A stretch of DNA of 64,000 bases from AP-15 sp963789025. Its GTDB lineage: Bacteria > Pseudomonadota > Alphaproteobacteria > ATCC43930 > CGMCC-115725. Numbering within the stretch: the stretch's first letter is position 1; every line of letters begins with the position of its first letter. The position numbers and the translations under genes were made by a program. Shown here in pieces: positions 1 to 9,315 of the stretch. The stretch is taken from the NCBI GenBank assembly GCA_963789025.1, contig CAWBIT010000006.1, positions 62,001 through 126,000 on the forward strand. Direction: 5' to 3'. The notes beneath the pieces are model-generated. The model searched no databases. It was given only the letters and a program-made list of their open reading frames with translations, and was not told the origin of the DNA.

Positions 1-1
1 G

Positions 2-310
2 TTCGACGAAATACAGGGACATCGACGCCGCTATACTGCAGAGTCGTTGCGAAGCTGTCTCGAGCAAGCCGGACTGACGGTGGAAGATATCCTGTGGTGG
101 GGTCAGTGGATGGTCCGCCCATTGCAAACCAGGAAGTCCCGCAGACGCAGCCGACCAGGCGATACGAGCGTAGACGTGTACAGACGGTACCTGTCCCTGC
201 CTCCTTGGCCGGTCACTTGGGCAATGGGGGCGATGTTCCGTATCGACCATTGGCGGACCCTTCGCCGTCAGAATGCTGTCGGTACTTCCCTGTTTGCCGT
301 TGCCGGCTAG
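2..310 (+). CDS. Class I SAM-dependent methyltransferase, C-terminal part (gene enters from the left edge)
   Basis: The frame is open from base 2 to a TAG at 308-310, giving 102 residues with no start inside the window. The segment near the edge, reading FDEIQGHRRRY followed by a helix and AGLTVED, resembles the region after the last core strand in Methyltransf_11/25 proteins, where an Asp-x(5)-Gly-His-Arg-Arg-Tyr stretch precedes a helix and an AGF/AGL turn. The rest looks like the usual hydrophobic and basic tail of membrane-associated methyltransferases. The SAM-binding motifs would lie upstream of the window, so substrate and exact family cannot be stated. The assignment rests on resemblance of a short fragment. 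Confidence 0.5.
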   Translation, partial: FDEIQGHRRRYTAESLRSCLEQAGLTVEDILWWGQWMVRPLQTRKSRRRSRPGDTSVDVYRRYLSLPPWPVTWAMGAMFRIDHWRTLRRQNAVGTSLFAVAG

Positions 311-354
311 CGGTCGGTGCCGGCTTAACCCATTGCCACTCGGCTAAGCTGTCA

Positions 355-1212
355 TCAAGGCCGCATCACCGGTCCGCGGCTGTCGGGCACCGTCGCCGCC
401 TTCTCCTTCCAGTCCTTGGACCACGGGGTTACCGGCCGCGCCACCGGGACGCCGTCGACCCGGATCTCGTCGACCTGCTCGTTGAAGAAGCAAAGATAAC
501 CCTTGATCTTGGGGCATTCAGGGATCGGGTCGGGGTAGGTCCAGACGAGATCGCCGAACACCTTGTCCCCGATTTTGACCGAGTAATAGCTGGCCTTTCC
601 CTTGTAAGGGCAGCGGGTGGCCGTCTCGCTCGGAACGAGAAGGTCCATGCGCACATCCTCGGGAGGGATGTAGTAGCGGGTCGGCAGCCGCGTCTCGAAC
701 AAGAACCGAGCGCGCCGGGTCTCGGCAACGACTTGGCCGCCCAGGACAACCTGCACCGAGCGGGATGAATCCAGCACGTCCACGCGCTTATAGGGATCGC
801 GCGGATGGACGAAAATCTCTTCATCCTCCTCGTACCAGGCGTCGACGCGGTTCCAGTAGAACGCGACGAAGTCCTTGATCGCCGCTACCTCCTCGAAGGG
901 CTCGGGATAACCCCACACTGCGTTCTCCGCCACCTTGTCGCCGACCGCGATCGTCCAATAGGACGCCGTCCCCTTGTAGGGACAAAAGGTGTGATGGTCG
1001 GTCGGCGTCATCCGCTCCGTCCGGACGTCCGAGCGCGGCAGGTAATAGACCGGCAGATGCCGCGTCTCGAACAGCAGGTGGGCGTTCGTGCTGTCGGCGA
1101 TGACCTCGCCGTTGAACTTCACGCGCACCCGCCGCGGCGAGGGCTCGAACAAGATCTTGTAGTCGGGGTTGGTCTTGAAACCGGATTCGCGCGTCTGCGC
1201 GGGCATCGCCAT
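355..1212 (-). CDS. DUF427 (NTP_transf_9) domain protein, two tandem domains
   Basis: 285 residues made of two copies of the same fold. Each copy has a V-(R/Q)-V-x-(F/L)-(N/G)-G start, an LLFETR/FLFETR strand, a YY-(L/I)-P-x-(S/E)-DVR turn, a CPYKG motif (copies near residues 75 and 200) and a (W/V)-(G/T)-YP-(E/D)-P strand. This is the signature of DUF427, a small beta-rich domain of unknown biochemical role that often occurs as a tandem. The start was set at 1212 because AAAGGAGC lies about 6 bases upstream of that ATG; the frame runs further upstream but without a better ribosome site. It is transcribed away from the coxMSL-type genes. No catalytic residues can be proposed. Confidence 0.85.
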   Translation of the reverse strand: MAMPAQTRESGFKTNPDYKILFEPSPRRVRVKFNGEVIADSTNAHLLFETRHLPVYYLPRSDVRTERMTPTDHHTFCPYKGTASYWTIAVGDKVAENAVWGYPEPFEEVAAIKDFVAFYWNRVDAWYEEDEEIFVHPRDPYKRVDVLDSSRSVQVVLGGQVVAETRRARFLFETRLPTRYYIPPEDVRMDLLVPSETATRCPYKGKASYYSVKIGDKVFGDLVWTYPDPIPECPKIKGYLCFFNEQVDEIRVDGVPVARPVTPWSKDWKEKAATVPDSRGPVMRP

Positions 1213-1347
1213 GATCCGCTCCTTTCGAAATCTCTCGGCGAGAATGATCTCGAGGCGTGGAGATCGCAAGGTCCGCGTCGCAGTGGATTGACACCGATCG
1301 CCGCGGGTGTTGCAGTTCCCGTATGACCGGCCGTTGCCTCGGGCTTG

Positions 1348-1490
1348 CCCTCACCCGCTTCGCTGCGCTCAGCACCCTCTCCCGCGGTGCGTCGCGGTGC
1401 GAGAGAGGGGCCACAAGACGTGCTCTCAAAGCCCCTCTCCCGCATCGCGGGAGAGGGGGACCAAGCCTGAAGGGCTTGGTGGGGTGAGGG
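1348..1490. repeat. Palindromic intergenic repeat, family A, copy 1
   Basis: The outer ends are an inverted pair, CCCTCACCC at the left and GGGTGAGGG at the right. Inside are CCCTCTCCCGC and GAGAGGGG arms, ending in a strong hairpin CCCCTCTCCCGCATCGCGGGAGAGGGG. The same architecture recurs at 46442-47817, where an IS sits inside it. It lies between the DUF427 gene and the coxM-type gene, immediately upstream of the latter's start, so it probably forms mRNA structure in that leader. Confidence 0.85.
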
Positions 1491-1499
1491 TAGCCTCGC

Positions 1500-2327
1500 A
1501 TGAAAGCGCCCGCTGTCGATTATATCAGACCGCGCAGCCTGGCCGAGGCCGTCGATCTGCTCGCGCGACACCGGGGCGAGGCGCGGGTGATCGCCGGCGG
1601 CCAATCGCTCGTGGCGATGATGAACCTGCGCGTCGCGTCGCCCGGCTTGCTCATCGACATCAGCCGATTGCCGGAGCTGAGTTCGGTTTCGGACGGTCCC
1701 GATGCGGTGACTGTCGGCGCTTGCGTGACCCACGCCGCAATCGAGGACGGCCGCGTTGCCGACGCGTCGCGCGGGCTGATGCCGCGGGTCGCGGCGAGCC
1801 TTGCCTATCGCGCGATCCGCAATCGCGGCACGATCGGCGGCAGCCTGGCATTGTCGGACCCCGCCGCCGAATGGCCCGCCGTTCTGACGGCGCTGGACGC
1901 CGAGGTTATGGTTTGCGGCTCGGGCGGGCGGCGCTCGATCAAATGCGCCGAGTTTACGACCGGGGTCTTCGAGACGGTGCTTGCCCCCGACGAGATCATC
2001 GAAAGGGTGCGTATTCCTAAGCTGTCGGCGGATGCGCGCTGGGGCTATCTGAAGCTGTGCCGCAAATCGGGCGAATTCGCCAGCGCCCTCGCCGTCGTCA
2101 TTGCCGATCATACGCGCGGTCATTCACGCGTCGTCCTCGGCGCAGCTAACGGCGGACCTCTGGTGCTCGATGAGACTTCACGGCTCGTCTCTAGTGGGGC
2201 GCGCGAAGATGTGCGCAATGCCATTGCGGCCGATCTCGACCGCGCCGCGGCCCGGCATTTCGACGAGTTCCAGCGCAATCTCTTGAGCGTCGCCGCAATC
2301 CGCGCAGTCCGACAGGTGCTGCAGTGA
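1500..2327 (+). CDS. Xanthine dehydrogenase family FAD-binding subunit (CoxM-like)
   Basis: 275 residues, the usual length for the medium subunit of three-subunit molybdenum hydroxylases. It passes electrons from the [2Fe-2S] subunit to FAD. The first FAD-binding loop reads AGGQSLVAMMNLR (about residues 32-44) and the second is the NRGTIGGSLA stretch (about residues 106-115), both standard for the PCMH-type FAD domain, followed by the CO_deh_flav_C domain. The gene starts a tight operon: its stop overlaps the next start by 4 bases. The ribosome site is weak (GAGGG about 10 bases upstream) and the leader contains a palindromic repeat. The gene order M-S-L matches the cox operon order. Confidence 0.93.
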   Translation: MKAPAVDYIRPRSLAEAVDLLARHRGEARVIAGGQSLVAMMNLRVASPGLLIDISRLPELSSVSDGPDAVTVGACVTHAAIEDGRVADASRGLMPRVAASLAYRAIRNRGTIGGSLALSDPAAEWPAVLTALDAEVMVCGSGGRRSIKCAEFTTGVFETVLAPDEIIERVRIPKLSADARWGYLKLCRKSGEFASALAVVIADHTRGHSRVVLGAANGGPLVLDETSRLVSSGAREDVRNAIAADLDRAAARHFDEFQRNLLSVAAIRAVRQVLQ

Positions 2328-2806
2328 CCACGATCCGCCTGCAGATCAATGGCGCCACTGTCGCGGATGATGTACCGCCCCGAATGTCAGTTGCCGATTT
2401 TCTGCGAGAGCGGCGCAATCTGACCGGCACTCATCTCGGCTGCGAGCACGGCGTGTGCGGCGCCTGCACGATCCTCGTCGACGGCGAGCCGGCGCGCTCG
2501 TGCTTGATGCTCGCAGTCGCCTGCGACGAGCGCGAGATCACGACTATTGAGGGCTTTTCCGGCGACCGCGTAATCGATGCGCTGCGGCGGAATTTTCACC
2601 AGCACCATGCACTGCAATGCGGCTACTGCACTCCGGCAATGCTGATCACCGCGCGCGATCTGATCCTGCGGCAATGCGCGGGGTCGGAGCGCGAGATCCG
2701 TGAGGGCCTTGCCGGCAATATCTGCCGCTGCACCGGATATACAAACATCATCACTGCCATTGTCGAGGCGGCGAGGGAGTTAGAAAGGGAGGCGCCCGAT
2801 GCCTGA
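2324..2806 (+). CDS. (2Fe-2S)-binding small subunit of molybdenum hydroxylase (CoxS-like)
   Basis: 160 residues. The plant-type [2Fe-2S] cluster ligands are visible in CEHGVCGACTI with a preceding Cys position (about residues 39-49) and Cys near residue 61. The second cluster is on a four-helix domain with CGYCTPAM (about 99-106) and NICRCTGY (about 131-138). This is the complete ligand set of CoxS/CutS-type subunits, which carry electrons from the molybdopterin site to FAD. It overlaps the upstream FAD subunit by 4 bases and the downstream large subunit by 8 bases, so translation is probably coupled through all three genes. Confidence 0.95.
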   Translation: MTTIRLQINGATVADDVPPRMSVADFLRERRNLTGTHLGCEHGVCGACTILVDGEPARSCLMLAVACDEREITTIEGFSGDRVIDALRRNFHQHHALQCGYCTPAMLITARDLILRQCAGSEREIREGLAGNICRCTGYTNIITAIVEAARELEREAPDA

Positions 2807-5162
2807 CGACCGGTTTGGCGTTGGCGCCTCCTTGCTGCGTAGGGAGGACGACCGGCATCTGCATGGGCGCGGCCAATTCGTCCCGGACATAAAATTGCAC
2901 GGCACGATGGACGTGGCGTTTGTCCGCAGCCCGCATGCCCATGCGCGGATCAGATCGATCTCGGTCCCGCCGGAAGCGCGCGGCCGCGTCTTCACCGCGG
3001 CAGATCTGCCACGCGTCAAGCCGATCCGCGTCGTCTCGCACTCGACCGGCGCCAAATCGCCGCCCTGGCCGCCGCTCGCCACCGACAAGGTCCGCTATGT
3101 CGGCGAAGCGATTGCCGCCTGCATTGCCCCGTCGCGCGGCGAGGCGGAAGACCTCGCCAACACCGTGTCGGTCGATTTCGAGATATTGGATGCGGTCGTC
3201 GACGCGCCGCGCGACATGCGCGGCAACCGCCATCCGGTGTATGAGAGCTGGGGCGACAACCTCTACATCGAGCACGTCCTGGCAGGTGGTGATATCGACG
3301 CTGCCGCGCGCGCTGCCGATGTGACGGTGACCCGAGAATTCCGCATGCAGCGGCAGTCGGGAGCGCCGCTCGAATGCCGAGGCGTGCTCGCCTATCGCGA
3401 CTATCGCCTCGACGAAATCGTGGTCTACGCCTCGACCCAGACGCCGCATACCGTGCGCGTCGCATTGGCCGAGATCCTCGATCTCGAGGAGCGCCGCATC
3501 CGCGTCATCGCTCCGGATGTCGGCGGCGGTTTCGGCCCCAAGGCCCGGCTATACCCGGAAGAAATCATTCTGGCGGCATTGGCCTTAGAGCTCGATCACC
3601 CGGTCCGCTGGATCGAGGACCGCGGCGAGCATCTCTTAACCACGGCACATACCCGCGACCATCATTACAAGGTCACCGCCTATGCCGACCGGCAGGGCCG
3701 CATTCTCGGCGTCGACGCCGAGATAGTCGTCGATGCCGGCGCCTACGGATTGTGGCCACAGGGGCCCTATCATGAAGCCGGGATGGTGGCGCGTGCGCTG
3801 CCGGGGCCGTACACGATCCCGAACTACCGCGCGAAGCACTATACGGTGGCGACGAACAAGACGCCGCTCGGCCCCTATCGCGGCGTCGGCCGCCCGGGGG
3901 CGTGCTTTGTGATCGAGCGGCTGATCGACGAGATCGCCCGCACGATCGGGCATGAGCCCAATGAGGTGCGCCTCCTCAACCTGGTGCGCCCGGAGCAGAT
4001 GCCGTTCACGACGATCGGCGGCATGCGCCTCGACAGCGGCGATTATGCGCAGAGCGTGCGGCTGTGCGCGGAGCTGCTGGACATGCCGGCGATCCGCGCG
4101 CGCCAGCAGCGCAGTGAGCCGGACAGCCGGCTGATCGGGATCGGCTTTGCCACCTTTGCCGAGCAAACCGCGCATGGTGCGGCCGAATTCGCCGCTCGCG
4201 GCGCCTCGATAATTCCCGGTTTCGAGAGCTGCACCGCGCGCATCCTGACCGACGGCAGCGTCGTCTTGATGGTCGGCATCCAGTCGCACGGCCAAGGGCT
4301 CGAAACCGCGCTCTCGCAGGTCGCCGCCGAGGAACTCGGCATCAACCCGGCGCGGATCTCGGTGCGTCACGGCGACACCGAGAGCACCGCCTTCGGCTTT
4401 GGCACCTTTGCCTCGCGCAGCATGGTGATGTCGGGCGGTGCGGTGGCGCGCGCCAGCCGCATGCTGCGTCAGAAGCTCTGCCGGATCGGCGCGCATCTGT
4501 TGCAATGCGACGTGGCCGAAGTGCGCTGCGCCGGCGGTGTGGTGGCGGGGCCGCAAGGGTCGGTCACGATCGCCGAGATCGCCAAGGTCGCACATCTGCG
4601 GATGGACGGGCTGCCGCAAGGAGTCGATCCATTGCTCGACGCCACCGCGACCTACGAGCCGGCAATCAGCACCGGCGTCTATTCCTATGCGACGCATGGC
4701 GCCGTCGTCGCGGTCGATCCCGAGACCGGCTTTGTCGAGCTCCTCGACTACGCGGTCGCCGAGGATTGCGGCACGATGGTCAACCCGATGCTCGTCGAAG
4801 GCCAGATCCGCGGCGGCGTCGTGCAGGGCATCGGCACCGCCCTTTACGAAGAGATCCCTTACGACGAGACAGGCCAGCCGCTCGCCGGCACCTTGGCCGA
4901 CTACCTGTTGCCCGGCGCCGCCGAAATGCCGGCCATCAAGATCGGCCACCTGCACACCCCCACCCCGCACACCGAATACGGCATGAAAGGCATGGGCGAA
5001 GGCGGCGCCGTCGCCCCACCCGCCGCCATCGCCAACGCAGTCCGCGACGCCCTCGCCGCTCTCGGCACCCCAACGGGACCTGAGGTCAACGAAACCCCGA
5101 TTACGCCGCGGCGGGTCCTGGCGGCAATACGAAAAGCGCACGAACCGGCGGCAAACGCGTAG
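2799..5162 (+). CDS. Xanthine dehydrogenase family molybdopterin-binding subunit (CoxL-like, not true CO dehydrogenase)
   Basis: 787 residues, the normal length for the large catalytic subunit. It opens with GASLLRREDDRHLHGRGQF, typical of the family, and shows the DVGGGFGPK cofactor loop (about residues 240-248) and the catalytic glutamate in GMGEGGAVAPP near the C-terminus. The active-site loop reads PYRGVGRPGA where genuine form I CO dehydrogenase has AYRCSFR, so the copper-binding cysteine is missing. This argues for an aldehyde, purine or N-heterocycle hydroxylase; the substrate cannot be told. It is the third gene of the M-S-L operon. Confidence 0.93.
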   Translation: MPDDRFGVGASLLRREDDRHLHGRGQFVPDIKLHGTMDVAFVRSPHAHARIRSISVPPEARGRVFTAADLPRVKPIRVVSHSTGAKSPPWPPLATDKVRYVGEAIAACIAPSRGEAEDLANTVSVDFEILDAVVDAPRDMRGNRHPVYESWGDNLYIEHVLAGGDIDAAARAADVTVTREFRMQRQSGAPLECRGVLAYRDYRLDEIVVYASTQTPHTVRVALAEILDLEERRIRVIAPDVGGGFGPKARLYPEEIILAALALELDHPVRWIEDRGEHLLTTAHTRDHHYKVTAYADRQGRILGVDAEIVVDAGAYGLWPQGPYHEAGMVARALPGPYTIPNYRAKHYTVATNKTPLGPYRGVGRPGACFVIERLIDEIARTIGHEPNEVRLLNLVRPEQMPFTTIGGMRLDSGDYAQSVRLCAELLDMPAIRARQQRSEPDSRLIGIGFATFAEQTAHGAAEFAARGASIIPGFESCTARILTDGSVVLMVGIQSHGQGLETALSQVAAEELGINPARISVRHGDTESTAFGFGTFASRSMVMSGGAVARASRMLRQKLCRIGAHLLQCDVAEVRCAGGVVAGPQGSVTIAEIAKVAHLRMDGLPQGVDPLLDATATYEPAISTGVYSYATHGAVVAVDPETGFVELLDYAVAEDCGTMVNPMLVEGQIRGGVVQGIGTALYEEIPYDETGQPLAGTLADYLLPGAAEMPAIKIGHLHTPTPHTEYGMKGMGEGGAVAPPAAIANAVRDALAALGTPTGPEVNETPITPRRVLAAIRKAHEPAANA

Positions 5163-5776
5163 GAATATGCGGAGGGTAATAACGGGACCTCGTTGCTCGA
5201 TCTCCGACATCGAAACGTCGTATTTCAAAGTATCTTTCCTATTTAAATCTAGGTTCCTTGGGATAGGACCACTTGATATAGACAGCGCGAAGACCTCGTG
5301 ATGCCGATTGGTATTAGTAACGTTGAAATTGCCAGTGATGCTGAGTACGGGACCGCATTGGGTGTACTCACGGCACGAGCAGCTGATGACTCCGTCGTTG
5401 ACTGTGTTTATTCGCTATCCCGCGGTGACTCGGATCTGTTTGTTGTATCCGAAAACCAATTGCTTACCGCTTGGAGGACACCGCCCGCGACCGGCATCTA
5501 TCCCGTTCGCATCCGTGCAACTGGAATTTCTACGAGGTTTTCCGGCAGCGCAACATTTATGATTTCGGTAGTAGATCCGCCTCCGCCGCCTCCGGAACCG
5601 ATCCCGCCACAGGGTGCGGGTCCTCATTTCGTCATTGGTGCGAACTGCAGGATAAAATTCGCACCGCCATTCGAGTTGGATTCTCGGGGGAATCTGATTG
5701 GACGGATCGAGGAATTGTTGCCGCTCGTGCGAAGAGCGGCCGACGAGCTTGCCCCGCATCTGACCTCAAACTCTTT

Positions 5777-6807
5777 CCTGATTACGCACTATCCTCAGCC
5801 ATCAAGGAGTGGTACAAAACAGGAACATACGGCTGTTTCTGCGGGTTTGAACGATGGCGCGCAACAAGGTGCAATTTCAAAAGGGGCTCAGCGAGGCCCA
5901 GTTTGCTGTTCTTTACGGAACAGAGGATCAGTGCCGGGAAGCGGTGATGCGCTGGCGCTGGCCATCCGGCTTTGTCTGCCCGGTTTGCGCAGGGCAGCAT
6001 CACAGCTTGGTCAAGACCCGGGCGCTTTACCAGTGTGCCGCCTGTCGACGGCAGACATCCGTGATCGCCGGAACGATTTTCGCGGCAACCAAGGTGCCGC
6101 TGTGCACTTGGTTTCGCGCCATGTACCACCTCACTCAGAGCAAGGGCGGCATCTCCAGCATTGAGTTGGGCCGCCGGCTTGGCGTCACCCAGACCACCGC
6201 CTGGAAGATCAAGCACAAGCTCATGCAGGCGATGATGGAGCGGGACGCCACAAAGCGCCTGACGGGACGGATCGAGATCGACGACGCCTATCTCGGCGGG
6301 GAGCGCAACGGCGGCAAGCGGGGCCGCGGTTCGCCGGGCAAGACGCCGATCGTGGCGGCGGGTCGAAACCACACCACAGGGCAAGCCAATCCGCTTGAAG
6401 TTGCGCCGCGTAAAGGGTTTCCGCCGTGCCGAAATCGCGACCTTGGCGCAGCGCAATTTCCATCCCGCCAGCACCGTTGTCAGTGACGGCCTGCACTGCT
6501 TCACTGGGGTCGGCAACGCCGGCTGCGTCCACCAGCCGATCATCACTGGATCCGGTCGCAAGGCCGCCCTGAACCCTGCTTTCAAGTGGGTCAACACCAC
6601 CCTCGGCAACATCAAGAGCGCCATCACTGGCACTTACCGCACCATCCGCGACAAGCATGTACCCCGCTACCTCGCCGAGTTCGAGTACCGCTTCAACCGC
6701 CGATACGATCTCGCCGCCATGATGCCACGCCTCGGCTATGTCGCAGTCCGAACCCCGCCGATGCCATACCGCCTCCTCAAATTGGCTGAGGATCATGCGT
6801 AATCAGG
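5777..6807 (+). mobile_element. IS1595-family insertion sequence, 1031 bp, 8-bp target duplication
   Basis: The left end CCTGATTACGCACTATCC and the reverse complement of the right end CCTGATTACGCATGATCC form imperfect terminal inverted repeats running about 24 bases, to CCTCAGCCA. The element is flanked by direct repeats AACTCTTT at 5769-5776 and 6808-6815. An 8-bp duplication is the known hallmark of the IS1595 family, in agreement with the transposase. It splits the 5298-9256 gene. The transposase is frameshifted, so the copy is probably immobile unless helped in trans. Confidence 0.95.
5854..6802 (+). pseudogene. IS1595-family (ISXO2-like) transposase, broken by a one-base frameshift
   Basis: The first frame (5854 to about 6360) carries the N-terminal zinc ribbon (CPVC near residue 45 and CAAC near 64), the TSVIAGTIF stretch and the first catalytic Asp in RIEIDDAYLGGER. 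The second frame continues from about 6363 to 6802 with the second Asp in TVVSDGLHCF and the FEYRFNRRYDL end that is standard for DDE_Tnp_IS1595. The switch point is a GGG run at 6360-6362: deleting one G gives the expected sequence VETTPQGKPIRLK across the join. This is a single-base insertion or a sequencing error, not a recognised programmed frameshift in this family. Confidence 0.9.
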
Positions 6808-7927
6808 AACTCTTTTCCGGAATTGGCCCGAAACCTCACCGAATACCGCGCAGCTATTGCAGCAGAGGGAGAGGTAATCGCTTGGGGGCTGGTCTTCGGC
6901 CTTGGGGTGATGCTGGAGAACGCAGCCGCGGCGATGAAACGCAAGATCGAGGATCGGTTGCTGCCGTCGCTCGAAGACGCAGCGCAATCAGCCCTCGATT
7001 CCCTTCTCACATTGCATGGCCCCCTCATCCTCGCGACCGGCGAAGGCCGCGAGTTGCAGGAACAGGCCGACCGTTTACGCATGACCCGAGAGGAACAGCT
7101 CAGGCTGCGGGGCGACGCGGAGGTACTCGCTCTTGAGCTGCTGCAATCCCCAGACTTAATCGAGCCAGAGGTCGCGGGCACGGTCGTGCAGGCGATCCAA
7201 GCCATCGGTGAAGGTCGTTTTCCTGAACGCGGCGCGGTGTTTGGGTTCGCCACGATCAAGAACGTAGTGATTGTCGTCTTGAGCGGGGCGGCACTGGCTG
7301 CGTTCCTCCCGGCTGGGGTCGCCCTGGCCGGAACATTAGGAGAAGTTGCGATCGCGGGCCTGGCATGGGTGGGATACGAATTTTTAAAGAAAAGCAAGAT
7401 TTTTGCTGCCGCGACGACAGCCCTTGCCGAGAAATTCGATCAGCTGATCGGAGGCGGCGAAGCAAAGCTGGCTCAAAGATTGACCTCACTCGCCCCATTC
7501 AAACGGTTTGTCGGCGCGAACGAGGACGCGCTGCGTCGGATCGCGACCAACACGCGGCAATTCCGCTGGATACTTCCGTATATCGACTTCGTCGTCCGAC
7601 GAAACGAAACAAAGACTGTCGCACCACCATCGCGCGACCTCAGGACCGATGACAGGTCCAGAGTGCAGTCCGTCCGCTTCAACTACTCCGAGCGTGACGG
7701 CTACATCACCGTCGGTGAGGGTGATGCCGCGTTTACATTACAATTCTCAAAAGGGAGTGACAAGAAGATACACTTCATCAGAGCTCGTGAAAACACGGAA
7801 ATAGCCAGAGCAAGTGGCGTATTGAGAGGTCAGGTTATTAGATTTGATCAATTCCTACACACATCAACGCGATATACTCTGGGAATAGGCGAGCGTTTCA
7901 TCGTGAAGAATGAAAATGGGTATTTCA

Positions 7928-9135
7928 GAGGCTCATCCCGCTGTCCCAGGTAGGTCAATATGTAGTATGAGGGTGCCGTGCGCCGGCGATCAGCGTCGGG
8001 CGGGAGGGACATTGGGTGGCTAGGGCGCGATCGCTGAGCGAGTTTCAGACGAGCTTTCCGGACGAGACGAGCTGCGCGACGTTTCTGTTCGAGCGACGCT
8101 GGCCAGAGGGTTTTGTTTGCCCAGCCTGTGGCAACGGACGCGCGGCAGCGCTGAAGAGCCGGGCGCACACTTACGAATGCCTCGGTTGCGGTCGTCAGAC
8201 GTCGATCACCGCTGGCACAGTGATGCACCGGTCCAAATTGCCGCTGACAGTATGGTTCTGGGCCGCGCATCTCATGGCGACCCACTCGAATGGCATGTCG
8301 GCAGTCCAGCTCGAGGCCCAGCTCGGCATCACGTACAAGACTGCTTGGTTGCTGGCGCAGAAGCTCCGACGATCGATGATCGATCCCGAGCGCGAGCCGC
8401 TGGAGGGCGTGGTTGAGGTCGACCAGGCCGAACTACCTTTCCGGGCCGACAACAGCTTTTTCGATCCCCTGAAATCCGGGAAGATCCTTATCGCTGGCGC
8501 TGTCGAGGTGATTGACCGCGGCACAAACCAGGCCAAGGTAAGGCGGAAACGAGCGAAATACCTGGATACTCGGTCTGGCCGCATCCGTCTCGCCGCCATC
8601 CCGGACAACTCCGCGGCTTCGATCGAGGCGTTTGTGCGGGCCAACGTGAAGACCGGAACAACGCTGCTCACCGACGGCCACAGATCGTATCCCGGGCTCG
8701 CCGATTACCGACACGACCCGCGGACGGTAGGCAAGATGGCCGGCCATGTGGTCCTGCCCTGGATCCATCGAGTCTTCGCGCTGATGAAGCGTTGGGGGCT
8801 CGGCACCTATCATGGGCTGCGCCGCAAACACGTCGACACCTACCTCAACGAGTTTGTCTTCCGATACAATCGGCGCTTCTACCGGCACGTCTCGTTCGAG
8901 ACCATGCTCGGGCTCGCCGCGCACCATCACCCGACGAGTTACTGGGATATCGTCGGACGCGACAATCCCCGCAAAGGCGTGCCGACGGTCCGGCGCGAGC
9001 CGCGGCGACGCAGGACAGCGACCGGCATGCGGGCAGACCGATCAAGGCCTCCCGAAAAAGTCGAACACAGTCCCGTTTCGGATTCGGCCCGCCGGCCCTA
9101 GATATTGATCAACCTGGGACAACGGGATGAGCCTT
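7928..9135 (+). mobile_element. Second, different IS1595-family insertion sequence, 1208 bp, 8-bp target duplication
   Basis: The left end GAGGCTCATCCCGCTGTCCC and the reverse complement of the right end AAGGCTCATCCCGTTGTCCC form inverted repeats that continue imperfectly to about 32 bases. Direct repeats GTATTTCA flank it at 7920-7927 and 9136-9143. The ends and the transposase differ clearly from those of the element at 5777-6807, so this is an independent arrival in the same host gene and not a local copy. It carries one intact transposase. Confidence 0.95.
8016..9101 (+). CDS. IS1595-family transposase (ISXO2-like), intact
   Basis: 361 residues starting at GTG with GGGAGGG about 9 bases upstream. 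It has a zinc ribbon (CPACG near residue 36 and CLGC near 58), then GRQTSITAGTVMHRSK, a helix-turn-helix stretch (QLEAQLGITYKTAWLLAQK) and the ISXO2-like nuclease. The nuclease residues are Asp in VVEVDQAEL (about residue 138), Asp in LLTDGHRSY (about 223), and a His in the WIHRVFALMKRW segment, followed by YLNEFVFRYNRR. No frameshift is visible. It may act on its own element; the shorter IS1595 upstream has different ends and is probably not a substrate. Confidence 0.93.
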   Translation: MARARSLSEFQTSFPDETSCATFLFERRWPEGFVCPACGNGRAAALKSRAHTYECLGCGRQTSITAGTVMHRSKLPLTVWFWAAHLMATHSNGMSAVQLEAQLGITYKTAWLLAQKLRRSMIDPEREPLEGVVEVDQAELPFRADNSFFDPLKSGKILIAGAVEVIDRGTNQAKVRRKRAKYLDTRSGRIRLAAIPDNSAASIEAFVRANVKTGTTLLTDGHRSYPGLADYRHDPRTVGKMAGHVVLPWIHRVFALMKRWGLGTYHGLRRKHVDTYLNEFVFRYNRRFYRHVSFETMLGLAAHHHPTSYWDIVGRDNPRKGVPTVRREPRRRRTATGMRADRSRPPEKVEHSPVSDSARRP

Positions 9136-9315
9136 GTATTTCATACAAGGCCATGTTATCGGTATCAAGGACGATACTCGCGGCGCGGATGCCGATGAGG
9201 TCTGCTTTGAATACCAAATATATCAAGAGAGAAGGTCCGAATTCCGCGCGTTATAACGCCCGCAGTTTCTGGCCAACGAAGATGAGTTTCGCCCTACTCA
9301 ACCCGCCCTACTCGC

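Larger units (their letters stand above)
5298..9256 (+). pseudogene. Cadherin-like/transmembrane protein gene interrupted by two IS1595-family insertions
   Basis: The coding pieces are 5298-5776, 6816-7927 and 9144-9256. Joining them after removing both IS elements and one copy of each 8-bp duplication gives an unbroken 567-residue frame ending in TAA at 9254-9256. The start is GTG 5298 or ATG 5301. The N-terminal 100 residues look like a cadherin or immunoglobulin-like repeat (ISNVEIAS..., ALGVLTA, SATFMISVVDP). A run of six prolines and a Pro-rich linker follow, then a helical middle with an Ala/Gly-rich hydrophobic segment (VIVVLSGAALAAFLPAG...) and a C-terminal beta-rich part. The family is not recognised. 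Function was presumably lost on the first insertion. Confidence 0.85.

Noticed and set aside
2799..5162. Calling the M-S-L operon a carbon monoxide dehydrogenase
   Set aside because: The large subunit has PYRGVGR and not AYRCSFR, so the Cu-binding Cys is absent. Only the general family is supported.
3636..5228. 530-codon open frame on the minus strand across the coxL-like gene
   Set aside because: It is antisense to a clear molybdopterin subunit, is rich in Arg/His/Asp as high-GC shadow frames are, and has no recognisable motif.
6360..6362. Programmed frameshift in the IS1595 transposase
   Set aside because: GGG is not a usual slippery heptamer, the family normally has one intact frame, and the second IS1595 here has none.
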